Of a stretch of DNA of 64,000 nucleotides, positions 1 to 8,179 are shown in pieces (positions within the stretch are counted from its first letter, which is position 1; every line of letters begins with the position of its first letter). The notes under the pieces are model-generated. The model saw nothing but the letters and a program-made list of their open reading frames with translations, made no database searches and was not told the origin of the DNA. Made by a program: the position numbers and the translations under genes. Source of the stretch: Marinitoga piezophila KA3 (GTDB lineage Bacteria; Thermotogota; Thermotogae; Petrotogales; Petrotogaceae); NCBI RefSeq assembly GCF_000255135.1, contig NC_016751.1, forward strand, positions 62,001 to 126,000, written 5' to 3'.

Positions 1-2
1 AT

Positions 3-629
3 CTTAAAGACAATGAATTAAAACAAGCTATATTAGCAACATTATATAAAAAGATATTCTTTATAAAATTTGGTGTAGAAACTGATGTTGTTTATTCAGG
101 TGATGATACACTAACTTATGGATTGCTTATAGGTCCTATGATAGATTTTCCTCCATATTTCCAGTTTATGTTTGGATTTGATTACTTATCAGATGGTTTT
201 AATATGGAATATGTCGGACCATATTACGAATATAATGTTGCAAATGGGAAATATATGGACTTAAATCAGGAAAAATCTATGGGTTTAATAGGAAAATCAT
301 ATTTAACAATAGCTCCATATTTAAATATTACTCTTGATTATAATAGGCCGTTTAGCAATGCAAGAGATGGATTGTTAAAAGGGAATATGACTGTTAAAAT
401 CCCGGCATTAGGAGGACTTCCCGAATTAACGGCAGGATTTAGTTATATCCAGTGGAAATTCCTTGAAGATGATACAGTTGATAGTATATTCCTCAATAAA
501 AATACATGGGTTCAAGGATTCATATATTATCCAGTATTAGAAAATTCAGGAATTATTTATTCAATAAGTTATGATGTAGAAAAAGATGAATTTGAATATA
601 CAATTAACTTTGAAACGATTGAATTCTAA
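3..629 (+). CDS. Probable outer-membrane beta-barrel protein, 5' end missing
   Basis: The reading frame is open from base 3, so the gene starts upstream of the window and only the last 208 codons are seen; an internal ATG at 139 is not taken as the start. The visible part has alternating polar and hydrophobic or aromatic residues, many Tyr, Phe and Gly, short turns rich in Asn/Asp, and ends in ...ETIEF. A C-terminal Phe and strand-turn rhythm are typical of outer-membrane barrels, which the Thermotogota possess. I infer a surface barrel protein but recognise no specific family. The HD-GYP gene starts 9 bases downstream, so the two may be co-transcribed. Confidence 0.6.
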   Translation, partial: LKDNELKQAILATLYKKIFFIKFGVETDVVYSGDDTLTYGLLIGPMIDFPPYFQFMFGFDYLSDGFNMEYVGPYYEYNVANGKYMDLNQEKSMGLIGKSYLTIAPYLNITLDYNRPFSNARDGLLKGNMTVKIPALGGLPELTAGFSYIQWKFLEDDTVDSIFLNKNTWVQGFIYYPVLENSGIIYSISYDVEKDEFEYTINFETIEF

Positions 630-638
630 GGTGATTGT

Positions 639-1907
639 ATGATCAACTGTTTAATGAAAGAAATGAAAATTGTAGGACTACAAATAAAACAAGAAGTATA
701 TGGAGAAAAAAATGAAAAAGCTATAACCATAGATGATAATATAAAAATATATACAGAAATAGAAATAAAAGATTTAGAAAAAATTTTAACTTTGAAAAAT
801 ATGTTTTATAATATTTCTCAAGATAAAGCTGAAGAAATATTTAGTACAAAATGTCATAATAAAAATATTTTGGAATCTGTTAATCTAATTACTGAAAACT
901 TTAAATTAGAAAGCATATTAAAATCAATAGAAGAAACTATAAGGAATCTCTTAAACTCAGATGGAGCAGCTATATTATTGTATAATGAAGAAAAAGATGT
1001 CTTAAATTTCTATGTAACTTCTGGTGGCGCAAGTGGTAAAATTGAAACCATTGACGTTCCAATAGATGATTCAATAGCCGGAGAATGTTTTTTAAAGAAA
1101 GAAACAATTATAATTAATGACACAACCAAAAGCAAAAAACATTTTAAAAAAACAGATGAAAAATCAAAATATCATACAAGAAACTTAATTGCAACACCAT
1201 TATTTTTTGAAAACGAAGTAATAGGAGTTTTAGAAGCTGTAAATAAGAAAAAAGGGAAATATACAGATCAAGATAAAGAAATTATGGAAATATTTTCATC
1301 ATTAATATCAAATAAGTTAAAAAACTCAAAAGTATATGATGATTTAAGTAGCACAATAAAAGGATTAATTCAGGCTGTTGCAACTGCAATTGATTTGAGG
1401 GATAATTATACCCATACACATTCAAAAAATGTTTCTGTTTTGGCAGTTGAAATAGCTAAAAAGCTTGGATATAATGACTCATTTATTGAAGAGCTTGAAA
1501 TTGCTGGATTATTACATGATGTTGGAAAAATTGGAATTCCGGATAATATTTTAAATAAACCATCTAAATTAACAGATGAAGAGTATGAAATTATAAAATC
1601 TCACACAATAATAGGTGCCAATCTATTATCTGATATAGACTTTTTATCTAAAAATATACCTTTAGGAGCACTGGAACATCATGAAAAAAATGATGGAAGT
1701 GGTTATCCAACTGGTAAGAAAGGTAATGAAATTTCGTTATTTGGTAAAATATTAGCTGTAGTTGATATATATGACGCATTAACAGCAAAAAGAATATATA
1801 AAGAACCATGGCCTAAAGAAAAGGTATTAAAAATCTTAGAAAAAGATTGTCCAAAAAAATTTGATTGTGAAATAGTAGAAGCTTTAAAAGAAACTGTAAT
1901 GGCATAA
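639..1907 (+). CDS. GAF and HD-GYP domain phosphodiesterase
   Basis: 422 aa. A GAF sensor domain lies at about residues 75-215 and an HD-GYP domain at about 235-420. The HD pair is H293-D294 in GLLHDVGKIGIP, followed by H347-H348 and the GYP signature at about 356-358, so the metal ligands appear intact. The family hydrolyses cyclic di-GMP or related dinucleotides; GAF domains bind small ligands. No membrane segment is visible, so it should be cytosolic. The start ATG follows AAGGTGAT. A strong terminator ends the unit at 1906-1936. The substrate is inferred from the family, not shown by the sequence. Confidence 0.88.
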   Translation: MINCLMKEMKIVGLQIKQEVYGEKNEKAITIDDNIKIYTEIEIKDLEKILTLKNMFYNISQDKAEEIFSTKCHNKNILESVNLITENFKLESILKSIEETIRNLLNSDGAAILLYNEEKDVLNFYVTSGGASGKIETIDVPIDDSIAGECFLKKETIIINDTTKSKKHFKKTDEKSKYHTRNLIATPLFFENEVIGVLEAVNKKKGKYTDQDKEIMEIFSSLISNKLKNSKVYDDLSSTIKGLIQAVATAIDLRDNYTHTHSKNVSVLAVEIAKKLGYNDSFIEELEIAGLLHDVGKIGIPDNILNKPSKLTDEEYEIIKSHTIIGANLLSDIDFLSKNIPLGALEHHEKNDGSGYPTGKKGNEISLFGKILAVVDIYDALTAKRIYKEPWPKEKVLKILEKDCPKKFDCEIVEALKETVMA

Positions 1908-1936
1908 AAAGGGGGATTTTCCCCCTTTTTATTTTT
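1906..1936 (+). terminator. Rho-independent terminator after the HD-GYP gene
   Basis: AAAAAGGGGG, a four-base loop (ATTT), then CCCCCTTTTTATTTTT: a perfect GC-capped stem followed by a T tract. Confidence 0.92.
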
Positions 1937-1945
1937 ATAGTGATA

Positions 1946-1954
1946 TGGTATAAT
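1946..1954 (+). promoter_or_regulatory. Extended -10 promoter for dnaX
   Basis: TGGTATAAT, a consensus -10 with the upstream TG, just after the preceding terminator and 51 bases before dnaX. No good -35 hexamer lies 17 bases upstream. Confidence 0.7.
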
Positions 1955-2004
1955 TGAAGAGATAGAATTTTATAATAATACGTTTTTGGGAGGTATTTTT
2001 ATTT

Positions 2005-3378
2005 ATGATAACCTTGTATAGGAAATATAGACCTTTAACCTTTGATGAGCTAATAGGTCAGGAACATATAAAAAAATATTTCAAAAATACAGTGCGTAAT
2101 AATGAATTTTCACATGCATATATATTCTCTGGTCCAAGGGGAACTGGAAAAACAACTACAGCACGTATTCTTAGTAAAATTTTAAATTGTTCAAATCCGG
2201 TTGATGATAATCCGTGTAATAAATGTGATAATTGTATAGCCATAAATGAAGGAAGATTTATGGATGTTATAGAGCTTGATGCGGCTTCAAATAGAGGGAT
2301 AGATGAAATTAGAAAAATAAGAGATTCAGCTAATTTTAGGCCTGTCCATGGAAAATATAAAGTATATATTATAGATGAATTTCATATGCTTACTAAAGAA
2401 GCTTTTAATGCGTTATTGAAAACTTTAGAAGAACCACCGGAACATGTAATATTTATTTTAGCTACAACAAATCTTGAAAAAGTTCCTGAAACTATTGTTT
2501 CGAGAGCTCAAGTATTGCAGTTTAAAAATATCACAGAAAAAGATTTAAAAAAACATATAATTTCAATAGCAGAAAAAGAAAATAAAAAAATTACAGAAGA
2601 AGCGGCAGGGATTATAGCTAAAAAAGCAAAGGGTGGAGTTAGGGATTCTTTATCACTGCTTGAACAAGTATTAAAATTTTCATCTGAAGAAGTAATAACT
2701 GAGCAGATTGTGATAGATGTTTTAGGATTATTTGATAAAAGTATTTTGGATAAATTCATAAATGCAATATTAAAAGGTGATTCTGAATTATTACTTCAAA
2801 TATCTCGAGAGATATTTGAAGAAGGAAAAGAAATAGAGGTATTTCTTGAAGAAGTACTTGAATATATTTTAGATGAAAAGATTGAAGATAAAAAGAGATT
2901 AAATATCTATATAAAACTAACCAGAAAACTTTCAGATTTATTAAAAGAATTAAAATATTCAGAGAATAAAAAAATCTTATTTGATATACATATTTTAAAT
3001 ATTGGATATGAATTAAATATGAAAACAGAAGTTAAAGATGAAAAAGTTGAAATTTTGGATCACGATGAAACAAGAGATGTAATTACAGAAGATTCAAAAA
3101 TAAATAAAGTGTTAAATATATTATTAAATTCAAAGGAAAAAATGGATCTTTCCATGTATTTTGCTTTAAAACATGCTGAAATAACAGAATCGGAAGATTA
3201 TATAAAAATAGAGTTTAACGAAAACAATTTATTGGAATATCAAATTTTAAAATTAAAAGCAACAAAATTGGAATTATTGCTTTCAAATGAATCAAAACAT
3301 TTAATAAAAATTGATATTATATATAAAGGAAATGAAAATAGCGAAGCTAAAAAAAATAACATTATAAAACTCTTTTAA
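2005..3378 (+). CDS. dnaX: DNA polymerase III subunit gamma/tau
   Basis: 457 aa clamp-loader ATPase. Visible are the Walker A GPRGTGKT (residues 43-50), the four-cysteine zinc module C62, C71, C74, C77, Walker B IIDEFH (122-127) and the SRA arginine-finger motif (166-168). The AAA+ core is followed by a lid and collar region and a short C-terminal part with a mixed alpha/beta look near residues 365-457. The protein is shorter than E. coli tau, as is common in this phylum. ATG follows GGGAGG with normal spacing. It loads the sliding clamp during replication. Confidence 0.96.
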   Translation: MITLYRKYRPLTFDELIGQEHIKKYFKNTVRNNEFSHAYIFSGPRGTGKTTTARILSKILNCSNPVDDNPCNKCDNCIAINEGRFMDVIELDAASNRGIDEIRKIRDSANFRPVHGKYKVYIIDEFHMLTKEAFNALLKTLEEPPEHVIFILATTNLEKVPETIVSRAQVLQFKNITEKDLKKHIISIAEKENKKITEEAAGIIAKKAKGGVRDSLSLLEQVLKFSSEEVITEQIVIDVLGLFDKSILDKFINAILKGDSELLLQISREIFEEGKEIEVFLEEVLEYILDEKIEDKKRLNIYIKLTRKLSDLLKELKYSENKKILFDIHILNIGYELNMKTEVKDEKVEILDHDETRDVITEDSKINKVLNILLNSKEKMDLSMYFALKHAEITESEDYIKIEFNENNLLEYQILKLKATKLELLLSNESKHLIKIDIIYKGNENSEAKKNNIIKLF

Positions 3379-3395
3379 AATTATGGGGGGATTAT

Positions 3396-5999
3396 ATGAA
3401 AAAAGGATTAATAAGTGCATGTATAATGGCAAAAAACGAAGAACAAAATATTACCAGATGTCTTGAAAGTATAAAAGATTTTTGTGATGAGATAATATTT
3501 GTAGATACTGGCTCAACAGATAATACAGTTGAAATAGCAAAAAAATACACAGATAAAATATATTTCTTTCCATGGAATGGTAATTTTTCTGATGCAAGAA
3601 ATGAAACTTTGAAATATGCTACATCAGAATGGGTGTTTATAGTAGATGCAGATGAAGAAGCTTCTGAAAAGTTAAAAAATAACATAAGAAGTTTTTTGGA
3701 AAACTTAGAAAAAGATATTGTAGCTGTATATATACCTACAATTAATTATATGGATTTTGATAAAAAAACTACGGAAATAGCAAGTACAGCAAGATTTTTC
3801 AGAAATGGAAAAGTGAAATATGAAAATATAGTACATAATCAACCAATTTATAAAGGAAAACAGGTAAAAGTCGATTTCCCATTATATCATTATGGTTATA
3901 TATGGACTAGATTAAGAAGAAAACAAAAAACAGAAAGAACTTTAGCTCTAATTGAAAAATATCTTAAAGAAAATCCAAATGATATATACTACTTAATACA
4001 ATACATGAAAACACTTTCCATTGCCAATAAATATATTGAAAAAATGAAAATAGGAAAAAAAGTGGCAGAAATGCTATCTGAAAAATTAAGAAAAGGAAAT
4101 TATAAACCAATTCCCATGGAAGTAGAGTTTATGTTTCTATGGGGAGTAGAATTAATGAATAAAGGGTATTGGGAAGATGCGATAAAATGGTTTAATATTG
4201 GAACCAAATGGAATCTGGATTGTTATTATGGTCTGATGAATGTTTATTATAATAAAAGGGATTGGAAAAATTTAAAGCAAGTTTCTTTAGAATTTATAAA
4301 ATACTTAAATATTTTTGAAAATAGAAAAAGTGAAATAACCTGGTCAATGCAGTCATTATTTAAGAAAAACGAAGGAATTATATACTTAGCTTTATCTAAA
4401 ATAAAAGAAAGTGATTTTAATAAAATAGAAAAAATTATAGAAGAAATAGATTATCAAAAAAATACAAACAAAATTTTGACGTTATTGGAAATTACGTTTG
4501 ACACCTTCATATCTGCAAAAACTATGAAAGAAAAGGAAATAATATTATATATACTTGAAAAATTAATAGAGGGAATTCCCAATAACATTCAATACTATCC
4601 TGAAAATCATATTAAATGGATAAAAAGAATAAAAACATTTTTTGATAATCTAAAAAATGATCCATATGAATTTTTGATATTTTTAGTTGAAAATTTTGAA
4701 AATGAAAAAAATATAGTAGGGTTACTCCTTTCATATGGAGACAATTTATTTGAACTAAGGGATTATGAAAAAGTATTAAAAACATTTTTAAAAATTAGAA
4801 GATTGAGACGTGAAGCATCTGACAAAGAAAAAGGTGTGATAGAATTATTAATTGGTGATGCTCTTGTAAAGATGGGAAGGTTTAATGAAGCGAAAAATAA
4901 ATACAAAAAAGCTGTAGAATTTGAAAAATCATTGGCAAAATTTGTGCAGGTTTTAATAGAAGATATATTAACTCAAATGAATCCAGAAGAAATAATTCCA
5001 GCATATATAGATTTAAGAGATGAAATGAATCAAAAAATAGAAATGATATTTGAATTAAAAAGTTTCAATAAAAATGAATTATCCATATATGATTATTATC
5101 TTGGAAAAGTGTTTATACCTTTAAAATTTAATTATGCACTAAAAATTAGTTATAACAAAGAATTTGATGAAGCCTACGAAAAAATACTATTACAAATTTT
5201 TGATTCTATAAAAGATAATAAAAAATTTAAAGCTTTTATAGGATTAAGACTATATCATTATTATAGAAAAAATAAAAAATTTAAAAATGCAAAAAAATAT
5301 CTACTTAGTGCATTGGAATTAAATCCTATAATTGCTGATTTAAAAGGAGGTCATTATAATTATACAGGTTTCTATTATGAGAAAAATATAGAAGAAACAG
5401 AAGATAAAATTATTGATGTAGTAAATCTTGGTGAAATAATGTCATTATTACCTGTGGTTAATCCGGTTAGATGTTGGTATGAATCAGAAAATAAAGGTAT
5501 TTTTTATGTTTCTCCTCAACCAGAATACAATTCTATTTATGCGCTTGACAAATTCTTAAAGAAATTTACAAATTATTTTGATACAATTTTTCAGAATCCG
5601 CTCAATTCTAATGAATTAAAATATAATATTTCCAGAGCTATCAAAGGAAAAACTCTTGAAATAAATACAAAAGAAAAAATATTTGTTGGTGAAAGAATAA
5701 CAATAGAAAACAATGAATATATAGAAGATAGAAAGATAAAAGAGATATATGATAGTATCATATATTTAAATCCGGAATATTCAAGAAATATATTTGAAGA
5801 TATAAAATATTTAAAAGAAAAATTTAAAGAAAATTTGATACTTGTATTCAATCTTGATAAAAATCTATTAGATCGAGATCCGCGTGTTTTAAACATAATA
5901 AATATAATGAAATTAGATAAATTTATCGAAACAATTGGTAAACCATATGAATCAAAAATAATAGCTGATAAATACCTTTATATTCATTATAAAAAATGA
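3396..5999 (+). CDS. Family 2 glycosyltransferase with TPR repeats
   Basis: 867 aa. Residues 5-95 form a GT-A fold of GT family 2: start SACIMAKNEE, VDTGSTDNT and the DxD-like VDADEE. This resembles WaaE/KdtX-type and SPBc2-type enzymes that act on lipopolysaccharide core, glycans or glycopeptides. From about residue 180 to 640 the protein is helical with TPR-like pairs, for example YEKVLKTFLKI and GRFNEAKNKYKKAVEFE. The last 200 residues form a separate mixed domain I do not recognise. No signal peptide. ATG follows GGGGGG. It sits between dnaX and frr with short gaps; its acceptor cannot be told from sequence. Confidence 0.8.
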   Translation: MKKGLISACIMAKNEEQNITRCLESIKDFCDEIIFVDTGSTDNTVEIAKKYTDKIYFFPWNGNFSDARNETLKYATSEWVFIVDADEEASEKLKNNIRSFLENLEKDIVAVYIPTINYMDFDKKTTEIASTARFFRNGKVKYENIVHNQPIYKGKQVKVDFPLYHYGYIWTRLRRKQKTERTLALIEKYLKENPNDIYYLIQYMKTLSIANKYIEKMKIGKKVAEMLSEKLRKGNYKPIPMEVEFMFLWGVELMNKGYWEDAIKWFNIGTKWNLDCYYGLMNVYYNKRDWKNLKQVSLEFIKYLNIFENRKSEITWSMQSLFKKNEGIIYLALSKIKESDFNKIEKIIEEIDYQKNTNKILTLLEITFDTFISAKTMKEKEIILYILEKLIEGIPNNIQYYPENHIKWIKRIKTFFDNLKNDPYEFLIFLVENFENEKNIVGLLLSYGDNLFELRDYEKVLKTFLKIRRLRREASDKEKGVIELLIGDALVKMGRFNEAKNKYKKAVEFEKSLAKFVQVLIEDILTQMNPEEIIPAYIDLRDEMNQKIEMIFELKSFNKNELSIYDYYLGKVFIPLKFNYALKISYNKEFDEAYEKILLQIFDSIKDNKKFKAFIGLRLYHYYRKNKKFKNAKKYLLSALELNPIIADLKGGHYNYTGFYYEKNIEETEDKIIDVVNLGEIMSLLPVVNPVRCWYESENKGIFYVSPQPEYNSIYALDKFLKKFTNYFDTIFQNPLNSNELKYNISRAIKGKTLEINTKEKIFVGERITIENNEYIEDRKIKEIYDSIIYLNPEYSRNIFEDIKYLKEKFKENLILVFNLDKNLLDRDPRVLNIINIMKLDKFIETIGKPYESKIIADKYLYIHYKK

Positions 6000-6005
6000 T
6001 ATAAT
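5997..6005 (+). promoter_or_regulatory. Extended -10 promoter for frr-uppS-cdsA
   Basis: TGATATAAT overlapping the end of the glycosyltransferase gene, about 40 bases before the frr start. It has the same TG-N-TATAAT form as other promoters in the window. Confidence 0.6.
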
Positions 6006-6043
6006 AAAATAAGAAAATAAAAAATTAATTGGAGGTGGATGTA

Positions 6044-6607
6044 GTGTCATTAAAAGATCCTATTTTAAAAGAAGCTAAAAACAAAATGGATAAAACAGTA
6101 AAACATCTTGAAGATGAATATAAAAAATTAAGAACAGGAAGACCTTCTCCTGCTATGTTTGAAGAAATAATGGTTGACTATTATGGAACTCCTACGCCAA
6201 TAAATCAAACTGCGACATTAACAGTTGGGGAAGATAGAACAGTTGTAATTACTCCATGGGATAAGAGTTTGTGTGCAAAAATTGAAAAAGCCATAAATGC
6301 AGCGAATTTAGGTATGATGGCATCTACAGATGGAAATGTCGTAAGAGTTAAATTTCCAAATCCAACTGTAGAAGATAGAAAAAAATGGGTAAAACATGCT
6401 AAAGAATTGGCAGAAGAATTTAAAATCGCATTAAGGAATATAAGAAGAGAAGATATGAAAATAGTAAAAGAAAAACAGAAAAATGGAGAAATTCCAGAAG
6501 ATGATGCAAGGAAATTAGAAGATGAAATACAAAAAATATTAAAAGAACATGAAGGAAAAATAGATGAAGTATTCCATAAAAAAGAAAAGGAGATAATGGA
6601 CTCTTGA
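6044..6607 (+). CDS. frr: Ribosome recycling factor
   Basis: 187 aa, the usual length. Splits post-termination ribosomes with EF-G. It starts [18 protein letters not shown] and contains the family signature around [13 protein letters not shown]; the C-terminus is the long helical stalk rich in Lys/Glu. The longer frame opens at TTG 6029, but the Shine-Dalgarno GGAGGTGG at 6031-6038 lies inside that extension and is correctly spaced from GTG 6044, so GTG is chosen. It overlaps uppS by four bases. Confidence 0.95.
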   Translation: MSLKDPILKEAKNKMDKTVKHLEDEYKKLRTGRPSPAMFEEIMVDYYGTPTPINQTATLTVGEDRTVVITPWDKSLCAKIEKAINAANLGMMASTDGNVVRVKFPNPTVEDRKKWVKHAKELAEEFKIALRNIRREDMKIVKEKQKNGEIPEDDARKLEDEIQKILKEHEGKIDEVFHKKEKEIMDS

Positions 6608-7332
6608 CAGCAATAAGAAAAATCCCCACTCATGTGGGGATTATTATGGATGGTAATGGAAGATGGGCTAAACAACGCGGGTTAAAAAGAACAATGGGGC
6701 ATGAAAAAGGTGCTAAAGTTGCAGAAGATGTAATACAATGGGCTTCTGATTTTGGCATTAAATATTTAACCTTATACTCATTTTCCACTGAAAATTGGAA
6801 AAGACCTCCTGAAGAAGTAAAATATCTTTTTTCTTTAATGGTTAGATATTTAGAATCTCGATTAAATAAAATAGTTAGGGAAAATGTTAGAGTGAGATTT
6901 CTCGGAAGAATTGAAGAATTACCTGAAAATGTATATAAAGTCTGTAAAAAAATAGAAGAAAAAAGCAAAAACAATACAAAAATTCAGGTAATTCTTGCAG
7001 TTAATTATGGTGGAAGACAGGAAATAGTTGATTCTGTCAACAAATTAATATCTTCAGGAAAAAAAGAAATATCAATAGATGATATTTCAACTAACTTATA
7101 TTTGCCTGATGTTCCTGATCCTGAATTAATAATAAGAACATCTGGTGAAATAAGAATAAGTAATTTTTTATTATGGCAATTAGCGTATTCAGAACTATAT
7201 TTTACAGATATTCTCTGGCCGGATTTTACCAAAAATGATTTAGAAAAGGCATTAATAGATTATTCTAATAGGGATAGAAGATTTGGTGGTATTTCATCAG
7301 ATGAGGGAAGTGGCAATATTGGCAGTAAATAA
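6604..7332 (+). CDS. uppS: Isoprenyl (undecaprenyl) diphosphate synthase
   Basis: 242 aa cis-prenyltransferase that makes the long-chain polyprenyl diphosphate carrier for cell-wall and glycan synthesis. Family motifs are present: [17 protein letters not shown] (catalytic Asp and diphosphate-binding loop), [12 protein letters not shown], and [20 protein letters not shown]. The start is TTG in the TTGA overlap with the frr stop, preceded by AAGGAG at 6588-6593. It is coupled to cdsA, which overlaps its end. Confidence 0.94.
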   Translation: MTAIRKIPTHVGIIMDGNGRWAKQRGLKRTMGHEKGAKVAEDVIQWASDFGIKYLTLYSFSTENWKRPPEEVKYLFSLMVRYLESRLNKIVRENVRVRFLGRIEELPENVYKVCKKIEEKSKNNTKIQVILAVNYGGRQEIVDSVNKLISSGKKEISIDDISTNLYLPDVPDPELIIRTSGEIRISNFLLWQLAYSELYFTDILWPDFTKNDLEKALIDYSNRDRRFGGISSDEGSGNIGSK

Positions 7333-8164
7333 GAAAAATTTATTTATCAGAACTCTATCTGGCTTCATACTTGGTCCGGTAGTAGTTTTTTCTGTATTTA
7401 CTTTTCCAACAACAATTGGTTTAGTAACAACCATAGTATTATTAACAGCTATGGAATATTTTGAAATGACTCTGGATAATATTGATCATAAAATTAAGAT
7501 CTTTTTATCTTTAATGGCAGCTTTTACAAGTGCGGTATACGGATTTACATTAAGAACATATTATGCAGGATTGATATTTTTTGATCCAATTACAATATAC
7601 GTAATGTCAATAGTAATAGTTGCATTAATTAGTTTATTTATTTTAAAAGATAATATTAAATATAAAAATGTAATAACCAGCTATACATATGCATTAATGG
7701 CAATATCATTATTTTTATCGTATTTTTATCATATTATTTTAAATTACGGTTTTACTACAGGATTATTAGCCCTAACCTCTGTTTGGGTATATGACATAGG
7801 AGCATATTTTGTTGGGTTAAATATAGGAAAACATAAATTAGCACCTGTATATTCACCTAAAAAAAGTATAGAAGGATTCATTGGAGGAATAATTTTTACG
7901 TACGTATATATAATAATATTTGAATATATTAGAGAAATTTTTGATTTAAATATGATAGACCCGTTAAGAGCGATAATATTTGCAATTGCTATAGGTATAG
8001 TTGATACTGTTGGCGATTTGACAGAATCAGCTCTAAAAAGAACATATAATTTAAAAGATTCAGGAGAAATTTTACCTGGACATGGTGGAATGTATGATAG
8101 AATAGATGGAGTATTATACCTTGCACCTACGTTTTATTTTTTAATGAAAATATTAAGAGTATAA
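7319..8164 (+). CDS. cdsA: Phosphatidate cytidylyltransferase
   Basis: About 281 aa. Makes CDP-diacylglycerol from CTP and phosphatidic acid at the inner membrane. Seven to eight hydrophobic segments and the C-terminal signature ALKRTYNLKDSGEILPGHGG followed by MYDRID are visible. The open frame reaches back to 7283, but GAGGGA at 7303-7308 is best placed for TTG 7319 (protein starting [11 protein letters not shown]), overlapping uppS by 14 bases; GTG 7310 is the alternative. The frr-uppS-cdsA order is common in bacteria. Confidence 0.92.
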   Translation: MAVNKKNLFIRTLSGFILGPVVVFSVFTFPTTIGLVTTIVLLTAMEYFEMTLDNIDHKIKIFLSLMAAFTSAVYGFTLRTYYAGLIFFDPITIYVMSIVIVALISLFILKDNIKYKNVITSYTYALMAISLFLSYFYHIILNYGFTTGLLALTSVWVYDIGAYFVGLNIGKHKLAPVYSPKKSIEGFIGGIIFTYVYIIIFEYIREIFDLNMIDPLRAIIFAIAIGIVDTVGDLTESALKRTYNLKDSGEILPGHGGMYDRIDGVLYLAPTFYFLMKILRV

Positions 8165-8179
8165 TGGAGGTATAAATAT

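Noticed and set aside
123-629. ATG-internal start for the first gene
   Set aside because: The frame is open to base 3 with coding-like composition, so the gene continues upstream.
3345-3360. dnaX frameshift site producing gamma (A8 run near the end)
   Set aside because: The run is about ten codons from the stop; slippage there would not give a meaningful shorter gamma form.
6627-6643. CCCCACTCATGTGGGG hairpin in uppS as terminator
   Set aside because: Inside the coding region with no T tract; codes the conserved start of UppS.
7005-7232. Small - strand ORF opposite uppS
   Set aside because: Shadow frame without a ribosome site.
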